Of a DNA stretch of 64,000 bases, positions 8,852-19,290 are shown piece after piece. The notes beneath the pieces are model-generated. The model saw only the letters and a list, made by a program, of their open reading frames with translations, did not search any database and was not told where the DNA came from. A program made the translations under genes and the position numbers. Origin of the DNA: Desulfobacterium sp. (GTDB lineage: Bacteria; Desulfobacterota; Desulfobacteria; Desulfobacterales; Desulfobacteraceae); NCBI GenBank assembly GCA_030145245.1, contig JAQYWC010000073.1, forward strand, positions 1-64,000. Direction: 5' to 3'. The number at the start of each line of letters is the position of its first letter. The stretch's first letter is position 1.

Positions 8852-9991
8852 TTACCCCTGTTCAAAGGTGATGGCAAGATTGTCCCGGTGAATCACGTCG
8901 TCATAGGGCTTTGAGCCCAGGACACTGCTGATGGCGGAGGTTTTCATTCCCATGATGCTCTTGATATCCGCGGACGAGTAGTTGGCAAGTCCCCGGCCCA
9001 GGATGTTCTCTTCCTGGTCCTTGATCTCTACGGGCGCGCCCATGCCAAAGGCCCCCTGGACACTGGTGATGCCTATGGGAAGAATGCTCTTTCCCCGGGA
9101 GATGATAGCCTCTTCGGCACCCCTGTCCAGGCAGATGGCTCCCTGGGGCTTCAGGGTGTAGGCGATCCAGCATTTTCTGGAATTAAGCCTGCGCTTGCCC
9201 GGGATGAAAAAGGTGCCGAGCTCCTTGCCTGAAACCAGCTCAGACAGGATGTTCTGGTTCTTTCCGCCGGCGATGATCATGGGAATTCCGGATCTGGAAA
9301 GTTTCTTTGCAGCCTTAAGCTTGCTCAGCATTCCTCCGGTGCCAAGGTTGCCGGGAATGCCACAGGCGGCCTGTTCCATCTCTTTTGTGATGGTGGTCAC
9401 CTCTTTAATAAGGGCGGCGTCTTCGTGAACCCTGGGATCCTTGTCAAACAATCCGTCGATGTCGGTGAGGTTGATGAGGATGTCCGCATCCATGAGCAGG
9501 GTGATCATGGCTGACAGGTTGTCATTGTCCCCGAGCTTGATCTCCTCGATGACGACCGTGTCGTTCTCGTTGATGATGGGGACAATGCCCCAGTCAAGCA
9601 GGGTGTTGATGGTGTTTCTGGCGTTAAGATAACGGCGGCGGTTGCTCAAGTCGTCCCGGGTGAGGAGAAGCTGGGCAACTTTCCTGTTATAGTGGGAAAA
9701 CGTCTGCTCATAGGAGAGGATCAGGCCTGCCTGACCAACGGCCGCAGCCGCCTGTCGGGCCGGGATCCCCTCCGGTCTTTTATCGAATCCGATTTTGTTT
9801 ACACCAGCAGCAATGGCTCCGGATGAGACCAGGATGACTTCGCATCCGGTGTCCCAGAGCTGGCTGATCTGGTGGCTGATGGTTTCGATGATCTCATGGT
9901 TGAGACCGTGGTTGCGGGTAAGCACACCGCTACCGATCTTAACAACGACTCGTTTGGCCTTTTTAAGGTGAGTCTCTCTATTGCTACCCAT
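8852..9991 (-). CDS. proB: Glutamate 5-kinase
   Basis: VVVKIGSGVLT, VSSGAIAAG, INENDTV, GNLGTGGMLSKLKAAKKL, C-terminal PUA region. Confidence 0.97.
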   Translation of the reverse strand: MGSNRETHLKKAKRVVVKIGSGVLTRNHGLNHEIIETISHQISQLWDTGCEVILVSSGAIAAGVNKIGFDKRPEGIPARQAAAAVGQAGLILSYEQTFSHYNRKVAQLLLTRDDLSNRRRYLNARNTINTLLDWGIVPIINENDTVVIEEIKLGDNDNLSAMITLLMDADILINLTDIDGLFDKDPRVHEDAALIKEVTTITKEMEQAACGIPGNLGTGGMLSKLKAAKKLSRSGIPMIIAGGKNQNILSELVSGKELGTFFIPGKRRLNSRKCWIAYTLKPQGAICLDRGAEEAIISRGKSILPIGITSVQGAFGMGAPVEIKDQEENILGRGLANYSSADIKSIMGMKTSAISSVLGSKPYDDVIHRDNLAITFEQG

Positions 9992-10985
9992 TTTCTATTC
10001 CGAGTTTTTGAGCAAGAATTCTTATGAGCTCTTTTGTTCCCTTTCCTGTTGCGGCGGAAAGGGTCAGTACATCGCCCCCTTTATACGCCTGCTTGAACCG
10101 TTCAACCTTTTCTTCCGCATCCGTGAGGTCGATCTTGTTAAGAACCACGACCTGGGCTTTTTTTGCGAGGGTCTTGGAGTAAAGCGCCAATTCCCTGTTA
10201 ATAAGGTTGAAGGCGTCCAGGGGAGAGTCCGGATCGGTCTCGGATACATCGATAAGATGGATCAGAATTCCTGTTCGTTCAACATGTTTTAAAAATTGTA
10301 TACCCAGCCCGGTACCTTCATGGGCTCCCTCGATCAGGCCCGGAATGTCAGCAACGGCAAACGGCTCGCCAAATTCCGGTACCACCATGCCAAGGGACGG
10401 CGCAAGGGTGGTGAAGGGATAATTTGCGACCTTTGGCCGTGCTGAGGATATCCTGGAGATCAAGGTGGATTTTCCTGCGTTGGGAAGACCCACAATGCCC
10501 ACATCTGCCAGAAGTTTGAGTTCAAGCTTGAGGCTCAACTCTTCCCCTGGCATTCCCGGTTGTGCAAACCTGGGCGCCTTGTGGGTGGAGGTGGCAAATC
10601 GCTTGTTGCCCCGTCCGCCCTGGCCACCCTTGGCAATGATAAACTCAGTACCGGGTTCCGTGATATCCTGGATGACCTCGCCGGTCTCTGCATTGGTTAC
10701 CAGGGTTCCAGCAGGTACAGGGATGATCAGGTCATCCCCATTCTTCCCGTGTTTGTTTTTTCCCAGCCCGGGCATTCCGTTCTTTGCCCGGAGCAGTTTC
10801 TGGCGGCGGAGGTCAAACAGTGTCCTCTTTCCCTGGTCTGCCCGGAAAATGACGCTGCCACCATGGCCTCCGTCTCCGCCATCAGGTCCGCCCCGCTCGA
10901 TAAACCTCTCGCGTCGGAAGCTTAAGCAACCGGGGCCACCTTTGCCTGAGAATACAGTGACTAATGCTTCATCAATGAATCTCAC
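9984..10985 (-). CDS. obgE: GTPase Obg
   Basis: Gly-rich OBG fold ([28 protein letters not shown]), G1 [30 protein letters not shown]. Confidence 0.98.
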   Translation of the reverse strand: MRFIDEALVTVFSGKGGPGCLSFRRERFIERGGPDGGDGGHGGSVIFRADQGKRTLFDLRRQKLLRAKNGMPGLGKNKHGKNGDDLIIPVPAGTLVTNAETGEVIQDITEPGTEFIIAKGGQGGRGNKRFATSTHKAPRFAQPGMPGEELSLKLELKLLADVGIVGLPNAGKSTLISRISSARPKVANYPFTTLAPSLGMVVPEFGEPFAVADIPGLIEGAHEGTGLGIQFLKHVERTGILIHLIDVSETDPDSPLDAFNLINRELALYSKTLAKKAQVVVLNKIDLTDAEEKVERFKQAYKGGDVLTLSAATGKGTKELIRILAQKLGIENG

Positions 10986-11236
10986 GCTTCATAAACGCTC
11001 ACTCTCTTCTTATCGCGGCCTTTGCGCTCAAAGGCGACAACACCGTCGATCTTTGCAAAGAGAGTATAATCCTTACCCATGCCTACGTTGGCACCGGGAT
11101 GGACCTTTGTTCCAAGCTGTCTTACCAATATATTACCGGCTACAACGGTCTGTCCGCCGTATTTCTTGATGCCCCGTCGCTGGGCGTTTGAATCGCGACC
11201 GTTCCGGGTACTACCGGCTGCTTTTTTATGTGACAT
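10982..11236 (-). CDS. rpmA: 50S ribosomal protein L27
   Basis: [29 protein letters not shown]. Confidence 0.99.
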   Translation of the reverse strand: MSHKKAAGSTRNGRDSNAQRRGIKKYGGQTVVAGNILVRQLGTKVHPGANVGMGKDYTLFAKIDGVVAFERKGRDKKRVSVYEA

Positions 11237-11254
11237 CTCTAATCTCCTTTATAT

Positions 11255-11566
11255 CTATGCCTGGATGTTGTCGATCTTGACGGCGGTAAAGAATTGTCTG
11301 TGGCCCTTGAGGTTTCTGTAACCCTTACGGCGTTTGAACTTGAAGACAAGAACTTTTTTGCCTTTGCCCTGCTCAACGATGTGGGCTTTTACCATGGCGT
11401 TTTCGATGCCAGGCTGGCCAAGGGTGACGTTCTCTCCGTCGGAGACCATGAGAACATCCTTGAACTCAACTTCTGAACCTGCTCCACCTTCGAGTTTCTC
11501 AACTCTGAGGGTTTCTCCCTCTTGAACCTTGTACTGTTTTCCACCGGTTCTGATTACTGCGTACAT
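11255..11566 (-). CDS. rplU: 50S ribosomal protein L21
   Basis: MYAVIRTGGKQYKVQEGETLRVEKL...KFKRRKGYRNLKGHRQ. Confidence 0.99.
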   Translation of the reverse strand: MYAVIRTGGKQYKVQEGETLRVEKLEGGAGSEVEFKDVLMVSDGENVTLGQPGIENAMVKAHIVEQGKGKKVLVFKFKRRKGYRNLKGHRQFFTAVKIDNIQA

Positions 11567-11737
11567 TATCTGTCTCTCCTTTATATCTATAGCGTGCTCT
11601 TACATAGCTCTAAAATCCCAAATCTTAGACTGTTTTATCGATTTTGTCAAGATAAAAAAAGCAAACAGAGACGGTTTAAAGGGTGGAAACCCCCGGTCCT
11701 AAAGGCTCGTTCCGCCATGGGTATTCGGTCCTGAAAC

Positions 11738-12343
11738 TCACTGGGTGGCGATATCAAGGATAGTTTTAGAGGTGTACTCTCCAACATCTGCCAGGGCGTC
11801 AACCGGAAGAAACCGTTCTGCATTGGCCGAATAGAGGCAGGTGGCAGAGGCGGGAAAATCTTCGTCTGCTTCGTAAAACAGATAGCAGAGGGCAATTTTG
11901 GGCAGGGGGCGGAGCACCATGGAGAGATCGCCTCCCGTTCCCTCCGGTGCCTCGGATCCTTCAAGGGTTTTCATGATTTTTTCCCGGTAAGTCTTGATCC
12001 TGTCCACATGGGGAACCAACACCTGTTCGGTGTGGGTTGTGAAGGCTCCCGCATAGGGTGTGCTTGCCGGGAGTTCCTTAAAGGATTTGAACGGCGAGGG
12101 AATGCAGATCTCCGGCGTTACGTGTAAGGCGTAGAGGGAGATGAGGATGTCAAATACGGATGAGGTCTCCTCCTCTCCAAGGGAGATACCGGCAGGTGAA
12201 ATAATGCAGGGTTTTCCAAAGGCCTTGAACCGGAATGCTTCACCCTCCCTATGCGCCGGAAGGTTTGCTTCCAGGTCCCTGGGCAGGTCTGTATAGAGGT
12301 GTGCAAGATTTTGTTCTGCTATCTTTTTGTAGTTGTCCGTCAT
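11738..12343 (-). CDS. DUF3786-like conserved protein
   Basis: MTDNYKKIAEQNLAHLYTDLPRDLEANL... resembles the DUF3786 family of anaerobes; start reassigned to MTDNYKK. Confidence 0.6.
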   Translation of the reverse strand: MTDNYKKIAEQNLAHLYTDLPRDLEANLPAHREGEAFRFKAFGKPCIISPAGISLGEEETSSVFDILISLYALHVTPEICIPSPFKSFKELPASTPYAGAFTTHTEQVLVPHVDRIKTYREKIMKTLEGSEAPEGTGGDLSMVLRPLPKIALCYLFYEADEDFPASATCLYSANAERFLPVDALADVGEYTSKTILDIATQ

Positions 12344-12666
12344 GCTTCTCCCCCTTTTTATGTATATTTTGACAAAAGCGTGTTGGAGGAAAAATGTCAA
12401 GTATTAACGGTGTGGGTTTCTACTCTAAGGTGTGTTGTTGCTTTTGACACGGCTATGGAATGAGTGTAGAGTTTAAGTATGTTTTTCTGATCTTCCTTAT
12501 GTTTGTCCTCCCTGGCTTGATCTTCCGATCAATACTTTTTAACCGGCAGGTGCACCATGGAAAGGAATCCTTTAAAGTTGCCGCACCAAAGCCTCCGTGG
12601 GGATTGTCTCCATGGAGGCTATGAGTGATCACCCAAAGATTGAAACGATAACCAGAGGAGGGAATC

Positions 12667-12960
12667 ATGGTTATCATCACGCATGTCATCTATCCGTCGG
12701 AAGGTGCCCGGGCAATGGCGGAACGCTTTCTTGATGCTCCGGAGCTTCCGGACTACATGACCAAGAAGGGGCCCTATGTCACCTCGAACCTGGAGGGGAT
12801 TCTTCTCACATCCCTGTATGAGCTTGAGAATGAACGTCTTGCGGACGGCTTTAAATTTCTCGGAGACTATATGGCAATTTACTTTGGCGTTCCCGGCTTC
12901 TGCTTTGAAATTATACCCTATTTTGAGATCAGGGAAGGGCTCTCCATGATCGGGATGTAA
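12667..12960 (+). CDS. Small conserved hypothetical protein (97 aa)
   Basis: Good RBS (AGAGGAGGGAATCATG); no close antisense gene; coherent amphipathic composition. Confidence 0.55.
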   Translation: MVIITHVIYPSEGARAMAERFLDAPELPDYMTKKGPYVTSNLEGILLTSLYELENERLADGFKFLGDYMAIYFGVPGFCFEIIPYFEIREGLSMIGM

Positions 12961-12972
12961 TTTCAGGCAGGG

Positions 12973-13007
12973 ATAAAAAACGGGGATGCCAAGGCGGCAT
13001 CCCCGTT
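12973..13007 (-). terminator. Terminator of the chemotaxis receptor gene
   Basis: Minus strand AACGGGGATGCCGCCTTGGCATCCCCGTTTTTTATCC. Confidence 0.8.
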
Positions 13008-13049
13008 CATAGTTTCACGTCGATTTTAGATCCTGGGTCGGTTCAAGTG

Positions 13050-15107
13050 TCAGACCTTGAAATTTCCCACCATCTCCTTGAGTTTTTCTGCAAGGGTCAA
13101 CAGCTCTCCGGCGTTGAGGTTGACGGTTGAGCTGCTGTTTGTCATCTCCATGGATTGCCGGCTTACCTCAGAGATATCGATGGTGATCTCTTCAGAGACC
13201 CTGGATCCCTCGGCCACGTTTTCGTTTATCTCTGTCAGGCCCTGGGACGCCTGGGCAACATTTCCCGCGATCTCCTGGGTGGTGACAGCCTGTTCTTCAA
13301 TGGCCGTGGCTGTGGTGGAAACCATATCGTTCATATCATCGATGATATTTGTGATGGACCCTATTGATTCAACGGAAATCGATGTGGCCTCCTGAATGCC
13401 CGCAATTTTCCCCCGGATGTCATTGGTGGCCTCAGCGGTCAGCCTGGCAAGCTCCTTGATCTCTGCTGCCACAACGGCAAACCCTTTCCCGGCTTCACCT
13501 GCCCTTGCCGCCTCGATGGTGGCATTCAAGGCCAGAAGATTTGTCTGTTCGGAAATATCGGTGATGGTCTCGGTGACCTTTCCGATCTCCTGGGCTGCTG
13601 TGCCGAGTTCAGATATCTTGTCGGAAGCCGTCTTTGCCTGGGAAACGGCCGTGCCTGCAATGGTGCGGGCCGATTCCGTATTCTTGGCCACCTCGTTGAT
13701 GGTGGATGTCATCTCTTCCGAGGCGGTGGCAACCATTGAGACGTTTGTGGATGCCTGTTCCATGGCCGCGGCAATGGAGGTCATGCCGGCACTCATCTCT
13801 TCGGCTGAAGCCGCGACTGTTCCCGATTTCTCAGATGTCTTGTTTGCCCCCTGGGACATCTGTTCGGAGATGGCTGCAAGGTCGGTGGAAGAGGATGAAA
13901 GGGTTTCAACCCCGGAGGAGATTTCATTTATCATTCCGCCAAGTCTGGAGGTCATGTTGTTCAGGGCGTCGGCAAGCTGGCCCATTTCATCTTTTTGGTT
14001 GATTTCAAGTGTTTTGCTGAAGTCGCCTGTGGCCATGTTCTCTGCAAACGCCACCCCTTTTTTGATGGGGCCTGTGATGGTGCTCACAATTAAAAAGATG
14101 GTTGTCATCAATAACACCATGGCCACGGTGCCGATGCCCATGCTTGTGTACTGGATGCCCTTTGCCTTTTCCATTACCTTGGACATGGGAATGCTTACCA
14201 TGACAGCCCAAGGGGTATTGGACGCGCCGATCTTTATCGGAACACATACCCTGGACACCGCTTCTCCAAGGGACGTGGATTGGTTTGCGGTGACAAACCC
14301 ATCGCCGGATTCAATCTTACCCAGGAACCCTGCGGCCCAGGGATCTGCTTTTAAAACAGGTTGGCCTAGGCGTTCCGATTTTGGGTGGGTCACAAATATG
14401 CCTTTGTTGGAGATCAGGCTCAGATACCCGGTTTCAAAGACCCTGATCTGTGAGAACAGTTCGTTAATGGTGTCAAGGGCCATGTCTGCGCCTGCCACCC
14501 CAACGATTCTGCCATTGACCCGTATGGGGACGCAAACACTTGTGATCAGGATGGTCCTGCCACCGACGGGGTAGAGATAGGGCTCGATGACCGTCTCTTC
14601 GCCCGTGCGTTGGGGAATCTGATAAAAGTCCCCGGCCCCTGGCTGGTCATAGTCCACCAGGGGGGTCACCGAGATGCCGTTGCTGTCCCGGCTCCAGTAG
14701 GGAACATACCGGCCGGTGGCATCATGGTCCGGCGCATTTGCAAAGTCAGCGTCCATTCCGTCCAGGGCATAGGGTTCCCAGCATGTCCAGACGGCAAGGA
14801 GGGAGGGGGTGCCCTGGAGAATTTGTTTCAGGACCTGGTCCAGCGCATCTCTTTCGGGTACCTGCCCTGATTTTTTAAGCCCCTCAAAGGTAAGGGCCAG
14901 GGTTCGGGTTGCGTCCATGGCAACCTCTATCTCAGCCTTTAGAACGCTACCATAGTGGTGGGCGATTTCGGTGGTTTTTTCCATGGCATCATCTTTGGCC
15001 ATTTTACCGGCCTTAACGGCAACAACACCGATTGTCACAGCAAACGAGAGAAGGGCAACCATGCCGATGTAGAGGAGCATTTTCATTTTCAAGTTCAGCT
15101 TTTTCAA
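13050..15107 (-). CDS. Methyl-accepting chemotaxis protein with periplasmic Cache-type sensor, HAMP and signalling domain
   Basis: Two TM segments, Cache-like [29 protein letters not shown], signalling hairpin tip [40 protein letters not shown]. Confidence 0.95.
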   Translation of the reverse strand: MKKLNLKMKMLLYIGMVALLSFAVTIGVVAVKAGKMAKDDAMEKTTEIAHHYGSVLKAEIEVAMDATRTLALTFEGLKKSGQVPERDALDQVLKQILQGTPSLLAVWTCWEPYALDGMDADFANAPDHDATGRYVPYWSRDSNGISVTPLVDYDQPGAGDFYQIPQRTGEETVIEPYLYPVGGRTILITSVCVPIRVNGRIVGVAGADMALDTINELFSQIRVFETGYLSLISNKGIFVTHPKSERLGQPVLKADPWAAGFLGKIESGDGFVTANQSTSLGEAVSRVCVPIKIGASNTPWAVMVSIPMSKVMEKAKGIQYTSMGIGTVAMVLLMTTIFLIVSTITGPIKKGVAFAENMATGDFSKTLEINQKDEMGQLADALNNMTSRLGGMINEISSGVETLSSSSTDLAAISEQMSQGANKTSEKSGTVAASAEEMSAGMTSIAAAMEQASTNVSMVATASEEMTSTINEVAKNTESARTIAGTAVSQAKTASDKISELGTAAQEIGKVTETITDISEQTNLLALNATIEAARAGEAGKGFAVVAAEIKELARLTAEATNDIRGKIAGIQEATSISVESIGSITNIIDDMNDMVSTTATAIEEQAVTTQEIAGNVAQASQGLTEINENVAEGSRVSEEITIDISEVSRQSMEMTNSSSTVNLNAGELLTLAEKLKEMVGNFKV

Positions 15108-15194
15108 AATTATAGAAATCCTTTAGTTCGTAAAGCAAATAGCTATAAAATGGTTCAGTACTCGGGTACAGGGGAGGGGTCACCCAAACAGATA

Positions 15195-15229
15195 AAAAAA
15201 AGCGGGGATGCCGTTTGACATCCCCGCTT
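15195..15229 (-). terminator. Terminator of the dsrMKJOP operon
   Basis: Minus strand AAGCGGGGATGTCAAACGGCATCCCCGCTTTTTTTTATC. Confidence 0.85.
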
Positions 15230-15262
15230 GGGCGTTACATGGATTCTTTGGGTCGGGCTGGT

Positions 15263-16420
15263 TTAGCCTCTTACCTCTTCCTTGACCGTTGTGGCAAGTT
15301 TGTAGAGGATGGTGAGGACCAGGAGGCCGACGCCGTAGATACCGACAGTGATGGCAACCTCTTTAAGGGTTGGCATGTACTCGGTGATATGGTGGAGCGG
15401 GGAGGGTACAAAACCGCCCGCGATCATGCCGAGACTCTTGTCGATCCAGGTGCCGATGATCACCATGATGCAGGTGAAGGGAAGCAGCGTTGCATTGCTT
15501 CTCAATGCCGGTATCACCAGCAGGATCGCACCTGTAATCATGAGAATCATTGAGCTCCACATCCAGGGAACCATGGTGTTGTGGCCATGGAGACCGAAGA
15601 ACATGTAGTCGATGTGGGTCATGTGGCCCGGGATCTTGCTGTAGTATGTGACAAAGATCTCGCACAGGAAGAAGAACACGTTGGCGATCAGGGCGTAGCA
15701 GGCGATCTTTGACAGTGTCTGCATGGCATCCCAGCCCGGATCAAACTTGGTAAACTTGCGAACAACGTAGCAGAGCAGGATCAGGACAGAGGGTCCTGCT
15801 GCAAATGCCGATGCAAGGAACCTGGGAGCCAGGATGGCTGTCAGCCAGAAGCCCCTTCCGGGAAGGCCGCAGTACAGGTAGGCCGTCACGGTGTGGATGC
15901 CGATGGCAAAGGGGATGGACAGATAGATCAGGGGTGTTGTCCATGCCGGCGGCTTGATCTGATTTCTCTCGGCCTCCAGCACCTTCCATCCGATGACGAT
16001 GTTGAGGAACAGGTAGCCGTTAAGCACCAGCATGTCCCAGAACAGCATGGAATGGGGAGTGGGGTAGAGCAGAACATTGACGCAGCGCAGGGGCTGGCCA
16101 AGATCCACGATGATCAGGAGAAGACACATGATCAACGCTGCAACCGCCAGAAACTCGCCCAGGATGGTGATCCTGTGGAACTTCTCGTAGTTATGGAGGT
16201 AAAAGGGGATGACCACCATGACACCTCCGGCGGCCACACCGACAAGGTAGGTGAAGTTGGCTATGTAAAATCCCCAACTGACGTCACGGCTCATGGCTGT
16301 TGTCATCAGACCGTTGATGAACTGGTCCACGTAGACAAGAAAGCCTGCTCCGATGACAGCGAAAAGCACCCCAAGCCAGATCCAGTACTTTTTGCTTCCT
16401 TTTATAGCTATTTCAAGCAT
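15263..16420 (-). CDS. dsrP: Sulfite reduction-associated complex DsrMKJOP, integral membrane subunit DsrP (NrfD family)
   Basis: Multi-TM NrfD-like protein, last gene of the dsrMKJOP order. Confidence 0.92.
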   Translation of the reverse strand: MLEIAIKGSKKYWIWLGVLFAVIGAGFLVYVDQFINGLMTTAMSRDVSWGFYIANFTYLVGVAAGGVMVVIPFYLHNYEKFHRITILGEFLAVAALIMCLLLIIVDLGQPLRCVNVLLYPTPHSMLFWDMLVLNGYLFLNIVIGWKVLEAERNQIKPPAWTTPLIYLSIPFAIGIHTVTAYLYCGLPGRGFWLTAILAPRFLASAFAAGPSVLILLCYVVRKFTKFDPGWDAMQTLSKIACYALIANVFFFLCEIFVTYYSKIPGHMTHIDYMFFGLHGHNTMVPWMWSSMILMITGAILLVIPALRSNATLLPFTCIMVIIGTWIDKSLGMIAGGFVPSPLHHITEYMPTLKEVAITVGIYGVGLLVLTILYKLATTVKEEVRG

Positions 16421-16431
16421 GTTTGCCTCTC

Positions 16432-17256
16432 CTACATGATATAATAAACAGAAGGCTCGGTTCCAAGCTCCTGTTTACGTCTGATTGAATATTTCTCACT
16501 CAAGAGTGCCCGAACCTCGGAGTTTGGATCTTCGAGATCTCCCACCACGATGGCGCCTTCGCTGACTTCCGCACAGGCCGGCTGAAGACCCTTGGCAAGA
16601 CGCTCGGAGCAGAGGTTGCACTTTTCGACAACACCCTTGCTCCGGGTTGGGAAGTCGGGGTTTATCTCGTCGATGAACGGCCGGGGATCCCTGAAGTTGA
16701 AGCTCCTGGCACCAAAGGGGCAGGCAGCCATGCAGAACCGGCAACCGATGCAGCGATGGAAATCCATGAGAACGATGCCGTCCTCCCGCTTAAAGGTTGC
16801 CTGGGTGGGGCATGCCTGGACACAGGGGGCGTTCTTGCAGTGGTTACAGGTGACGAGGAAGGGAAGTTCCTTGAATCTTTCTGCCAGGAACTCGTCTTCC
16901 TTGTCTGGAAAGGCGCTCTCAAAATGCTCTTCCCAGATCCACTTGAGTTCCTGGTCGTGATTCACCGGCCGGGTATTGGGATAACGCTCTTCGTCCGGCA
17001 CATGGTTTAAGTCAGGAACATTATGGGCCTTGCGGCATGCATGGACAATGTTCTCTGCGATCTCATCGGTGATTTTACTGGTATCGATGACCATTCCCCA
17101 GCGTTCTGCTGTGAGGGCCTCGGGGTGCTTGGTCTTGGTCGCATGGGCGGCCGGGGTTGAGCCTGATGATGCAACAGCCTGAATTGCCGGAGCAACACCA
17201 ATGCCCAGCGCAGAAACACCTGCGGCTTTCAAAAAGCTTCTTCTGCTCTTTTTCAT
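16432..17256 (-). CDS. dsrO: DsrMKJOP complex, periplasmic ferredoxin-like iron-sulfur subunit DsrO
   Basis: Tat signal MKKSRRSFLKAAG; CNHCKNAPCVQACP, CIGCRFCMAACPFGAR, CNLCSERLAKGLQPAC clusters; start at MKKSRRS overlapping the dsrJ stop (ATGA). Confidence 0.95.
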   Translation of the reverse strand: MKKSRRSFLKAAGVSALGIGVAPAIQAVASSGSTPAAHATKTKHPEALTAERWGMVIDTSKITDEIAENIVHACRKAHNVPDLNHVPDEERYPNTRPVNHDQELKWIWEEHFESAFPDKEDEFLAERFKELPFLVTCNHCKNAPCVQACPTQATFKREDGIVLMDFHRCIGCRFCMAACPFGARSFNFRDPRPFIDEINPDFPTRSKGVVEKCNLCSERLAKGLQPACAEVSEGAIVVGDLEDPNSEVRALLSEKYSIRRKQELGTEPSVYYIM

Positions 17257-17654
17257 TGGTTTATCTCCTTGGGGGTTGTGTGGCACTCCCAGCAATAGGG
17301 ATCCACTGAGGCGTAGGTATGGCACTTATCACAAAACTTCTCCTTGTCTTCGTGACATCCGAGACAGGAGTCTTCGCCTGTGGAGAGGCTCATCTGGAAC
17401 TGTTTGCCGTTTGCGGCATCATATTTCCGGTCCGCATCCCTTACCACGCCGTCCCGCCACTCGTCCAGCAGGCTCATGTGGTTTGCCCTCATGTCATACT
17501 TGTCCAGAACGCATTTTCCAGCGGCCTTGGCCTTTGCAGAAAGTTCCGGTTCCGGGGCTGCGTCGGTGCCGCCAAAGTTGAACCAGATGGGAAATAGCGC
17601 TGCAATGACGAATGCCGCCAATCCAGCGATGATTGCATTTTTACTCATCGTCAT
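17253..17654 (-). CDS. dsrJ: DsrMKJOP complex, triheme cytochrome c DsrJ
   Basis: Three CxxCH motifs (CLGCH, CDKCH, CWECH), N-terminal TM anchor, position between dsrK and dsrO. Confidence 0.95.
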   Translation of the reverse strand: MTMSKNAIIAGLAAFVIAALFPIWFNFGGTDAAPEPELSAKAKAAGKCVLDKYDMRANHMSLLDEWRDGVVRDADRKYDAANGKQFQMSLSTGEDSCLGCHEDKEKFCDKCHTYASVDPYCWECHTTPKEINQ

Positions 17655-19287
17655 CCTCCATGCCAGGTAGGGGTTCCATGCGCAGGTCAGTCTCTCGCTT
17701 TTTCTCTCCGGGGAGGATCAGAGCGTTTCCGACCAGCTCGTGCACACCATAAACTTCAACCTCTGGTACCCAGTATTCGCAAAGGGTGGAAAGAGCCGCC
17801 CTGTCGATGGCACAGATGGTTCCAAGGGTGTTAACGCCAAATTTGTCGTGGACATATTTCACGGCGTTGGCCCTTGGGAGAGCGCCCGCCATTCTCAGCT
17901 CGATGTTCTCGCCCGCGTTGAGACCGGCACCTGAACCGCAGCAGAAGGTCTGCTCCCGGATGGTGTTCTCCGGCATCTCAAAGAAGTTGTCGCAAACGTT
18001 CTGGATGCAGTAACGGGGCTCATCCAGAAGACCCATGCCCCTTGCAGGGTTGCAGGAGTCATGGAAGGTCATGACGCGGTTGGAGTTCCTGCTCTTATCA
18101 AGCTCGAGCTTGCCGTGCTTGATGAGGTCGGCGGTGAACTCGGTGATGTGAACCATCTTTGTGGATTTTGCGTTCTCGAACTTGGTGCCTGTGATGGGGT
18201 TGACAGGCTCCTCAAGGAAGTCGGCAGGGCCGTTCATGGTGTCCATGTACTGGTTGATGACCCGCCACATGTGGCCGCACTCTCCGCCCAGGATCCACTT
18301 GACCCCAAGGCGTTTGGCCTCGGCATACATCTTGGCGTTGAGCCGCTTCATGGTCTCGTGGGAGGTGAAGAAACCAAAGTTTCCGCCCTCGGAAGCGTAG
18401 GTGCTCCAGGTAACGTTCAGGTCGTACTTGTCTTTAAGGTACTTGAATAGGATCATGTACCCCTGACAGGTGTAGGTGCCGGGATCGGCAAACACGTCAC
18501 CGGACGGTGTGATAAAGAGGATGTCGGCGCCCTTTACATTGAACTGGGGCTCGACATTTACGCCGGTGATCTCCTCGATATCTTCGGTGAAGAAGTCGAG
18601 CATGTCCTTGAACGCATGGGGCTGGATGCCGAGATGGTTACCCGTCTGGTAGCAGTTGGAAACCGGGGTGGCGATCCAGTCGATGTTGAGGCCGAGAAGG
18701 TTGAGAAGCTCCCGTCCCATGATGGTGATCTCTGCGGTATCGATGCCGTAGGGGCAGAAGACCGAGCATCGACGGCACTCTGTGCACTGGAAGAAGTAGT
18801 ACCACCACTGCTTCAGGACCTCCACGGTCATGGGGCGTCCGCCGCCAAGCTTTTCGCCGCCGGGGATCTTGGAGAGGATCTTGCCGGCTGTGGTGAAGTC
18901 GTTCCGGTATACCGATCTCAAAAGCTCGGCCCGGAGTACGGGCATGTTCAGGGGATCACCGGTGCCAAGGAAAAAGTGGCATTTGTCAGCACAGGCGCCG
19001 CAGCGAACACAGACGTCCATGAAGATCTTAAAGGTTCTGAACTTCTCCAAACGCTCCTTGATGCCGTTGTGGATGATCTCCTGCCAGTTCTCAGGAAGCT
19101 TCCAGTCATCATCCAGGGGGTTCCATTGTCTGGGATTGGGGGCGCTCAGGGTTTCCAGACTTTCAGGCTTTGCAGCGTAGCTGAATATCCCGGGTCTGAT
19201 CTGGACAGTAGTATCCATCCAGCTGCCTGAGGCAGGGCTGTGGTCTACCTTGTCCAATAATTCATCGGGTTTAAGTTCGTCAGACAT
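17641..19287 (-). CDS. dsrK: DsrMKJOP complex, HdrD-like catalytic iron-sulfur subunit DsrK
   Basis: CVRCGACADKCHFFLGTGDP, CTECRRCSVFCPYGID, CCG-domain FCCGSGAGL. Confidence 0.96.
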   Translation of the reverse strand: MSDELKPDELLDKVDHSPASGSWMDTTVQIRPGIFSYAAKPESLETLSAPNPRQWNPLDDDWKLPENWQEIIHNGIKERLEKFRTFKIFMDVCVRCGACADKCHFFLGTGDPLNMPVLRAELLRSVYRNDFTTAGKILSKIPGGEKLGGGRPMTVEVLKQWWYYFFQCTECRRCSVFCPYGIDTAEITIMGRELLNLLGLNIDWIATPVSNCYQTGNHLGIQPHAFKDMLDFFTEDIEEITGVNVEPQFNVKGADILFITPSGDVFADPGTYTCQGYMILFKYLKDKYDLNVTWSTYASEGGNFGFFTSHETMKRLNAKMYAEAKRLGVKWILGGECGHMWRVINQYMDTMNGPADFLEEPVNPITGTKFENAKSTKMVHITEFTADLIKHGKLELDKSRNSNRVMTFHDSCNPARGMGLLDEPRYCIQNVCDNFFEMPENTIREQTFCCGSGAGLNAGENIELRMAGALPRANAVKYVHDKFGVNTLGTICAIDRAALSTLCEYWVPEVEVYGVHELVGNALILPGEKKRETDLRMEPLPGMEDDDE

Positions 19288-19290
19288 CGA

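Noticed and set aside
13396-14574. 392-aa plus-strand ORF
   Set aside because: Antisense shadow of the chemotaxis receptor; low-complexity translation.
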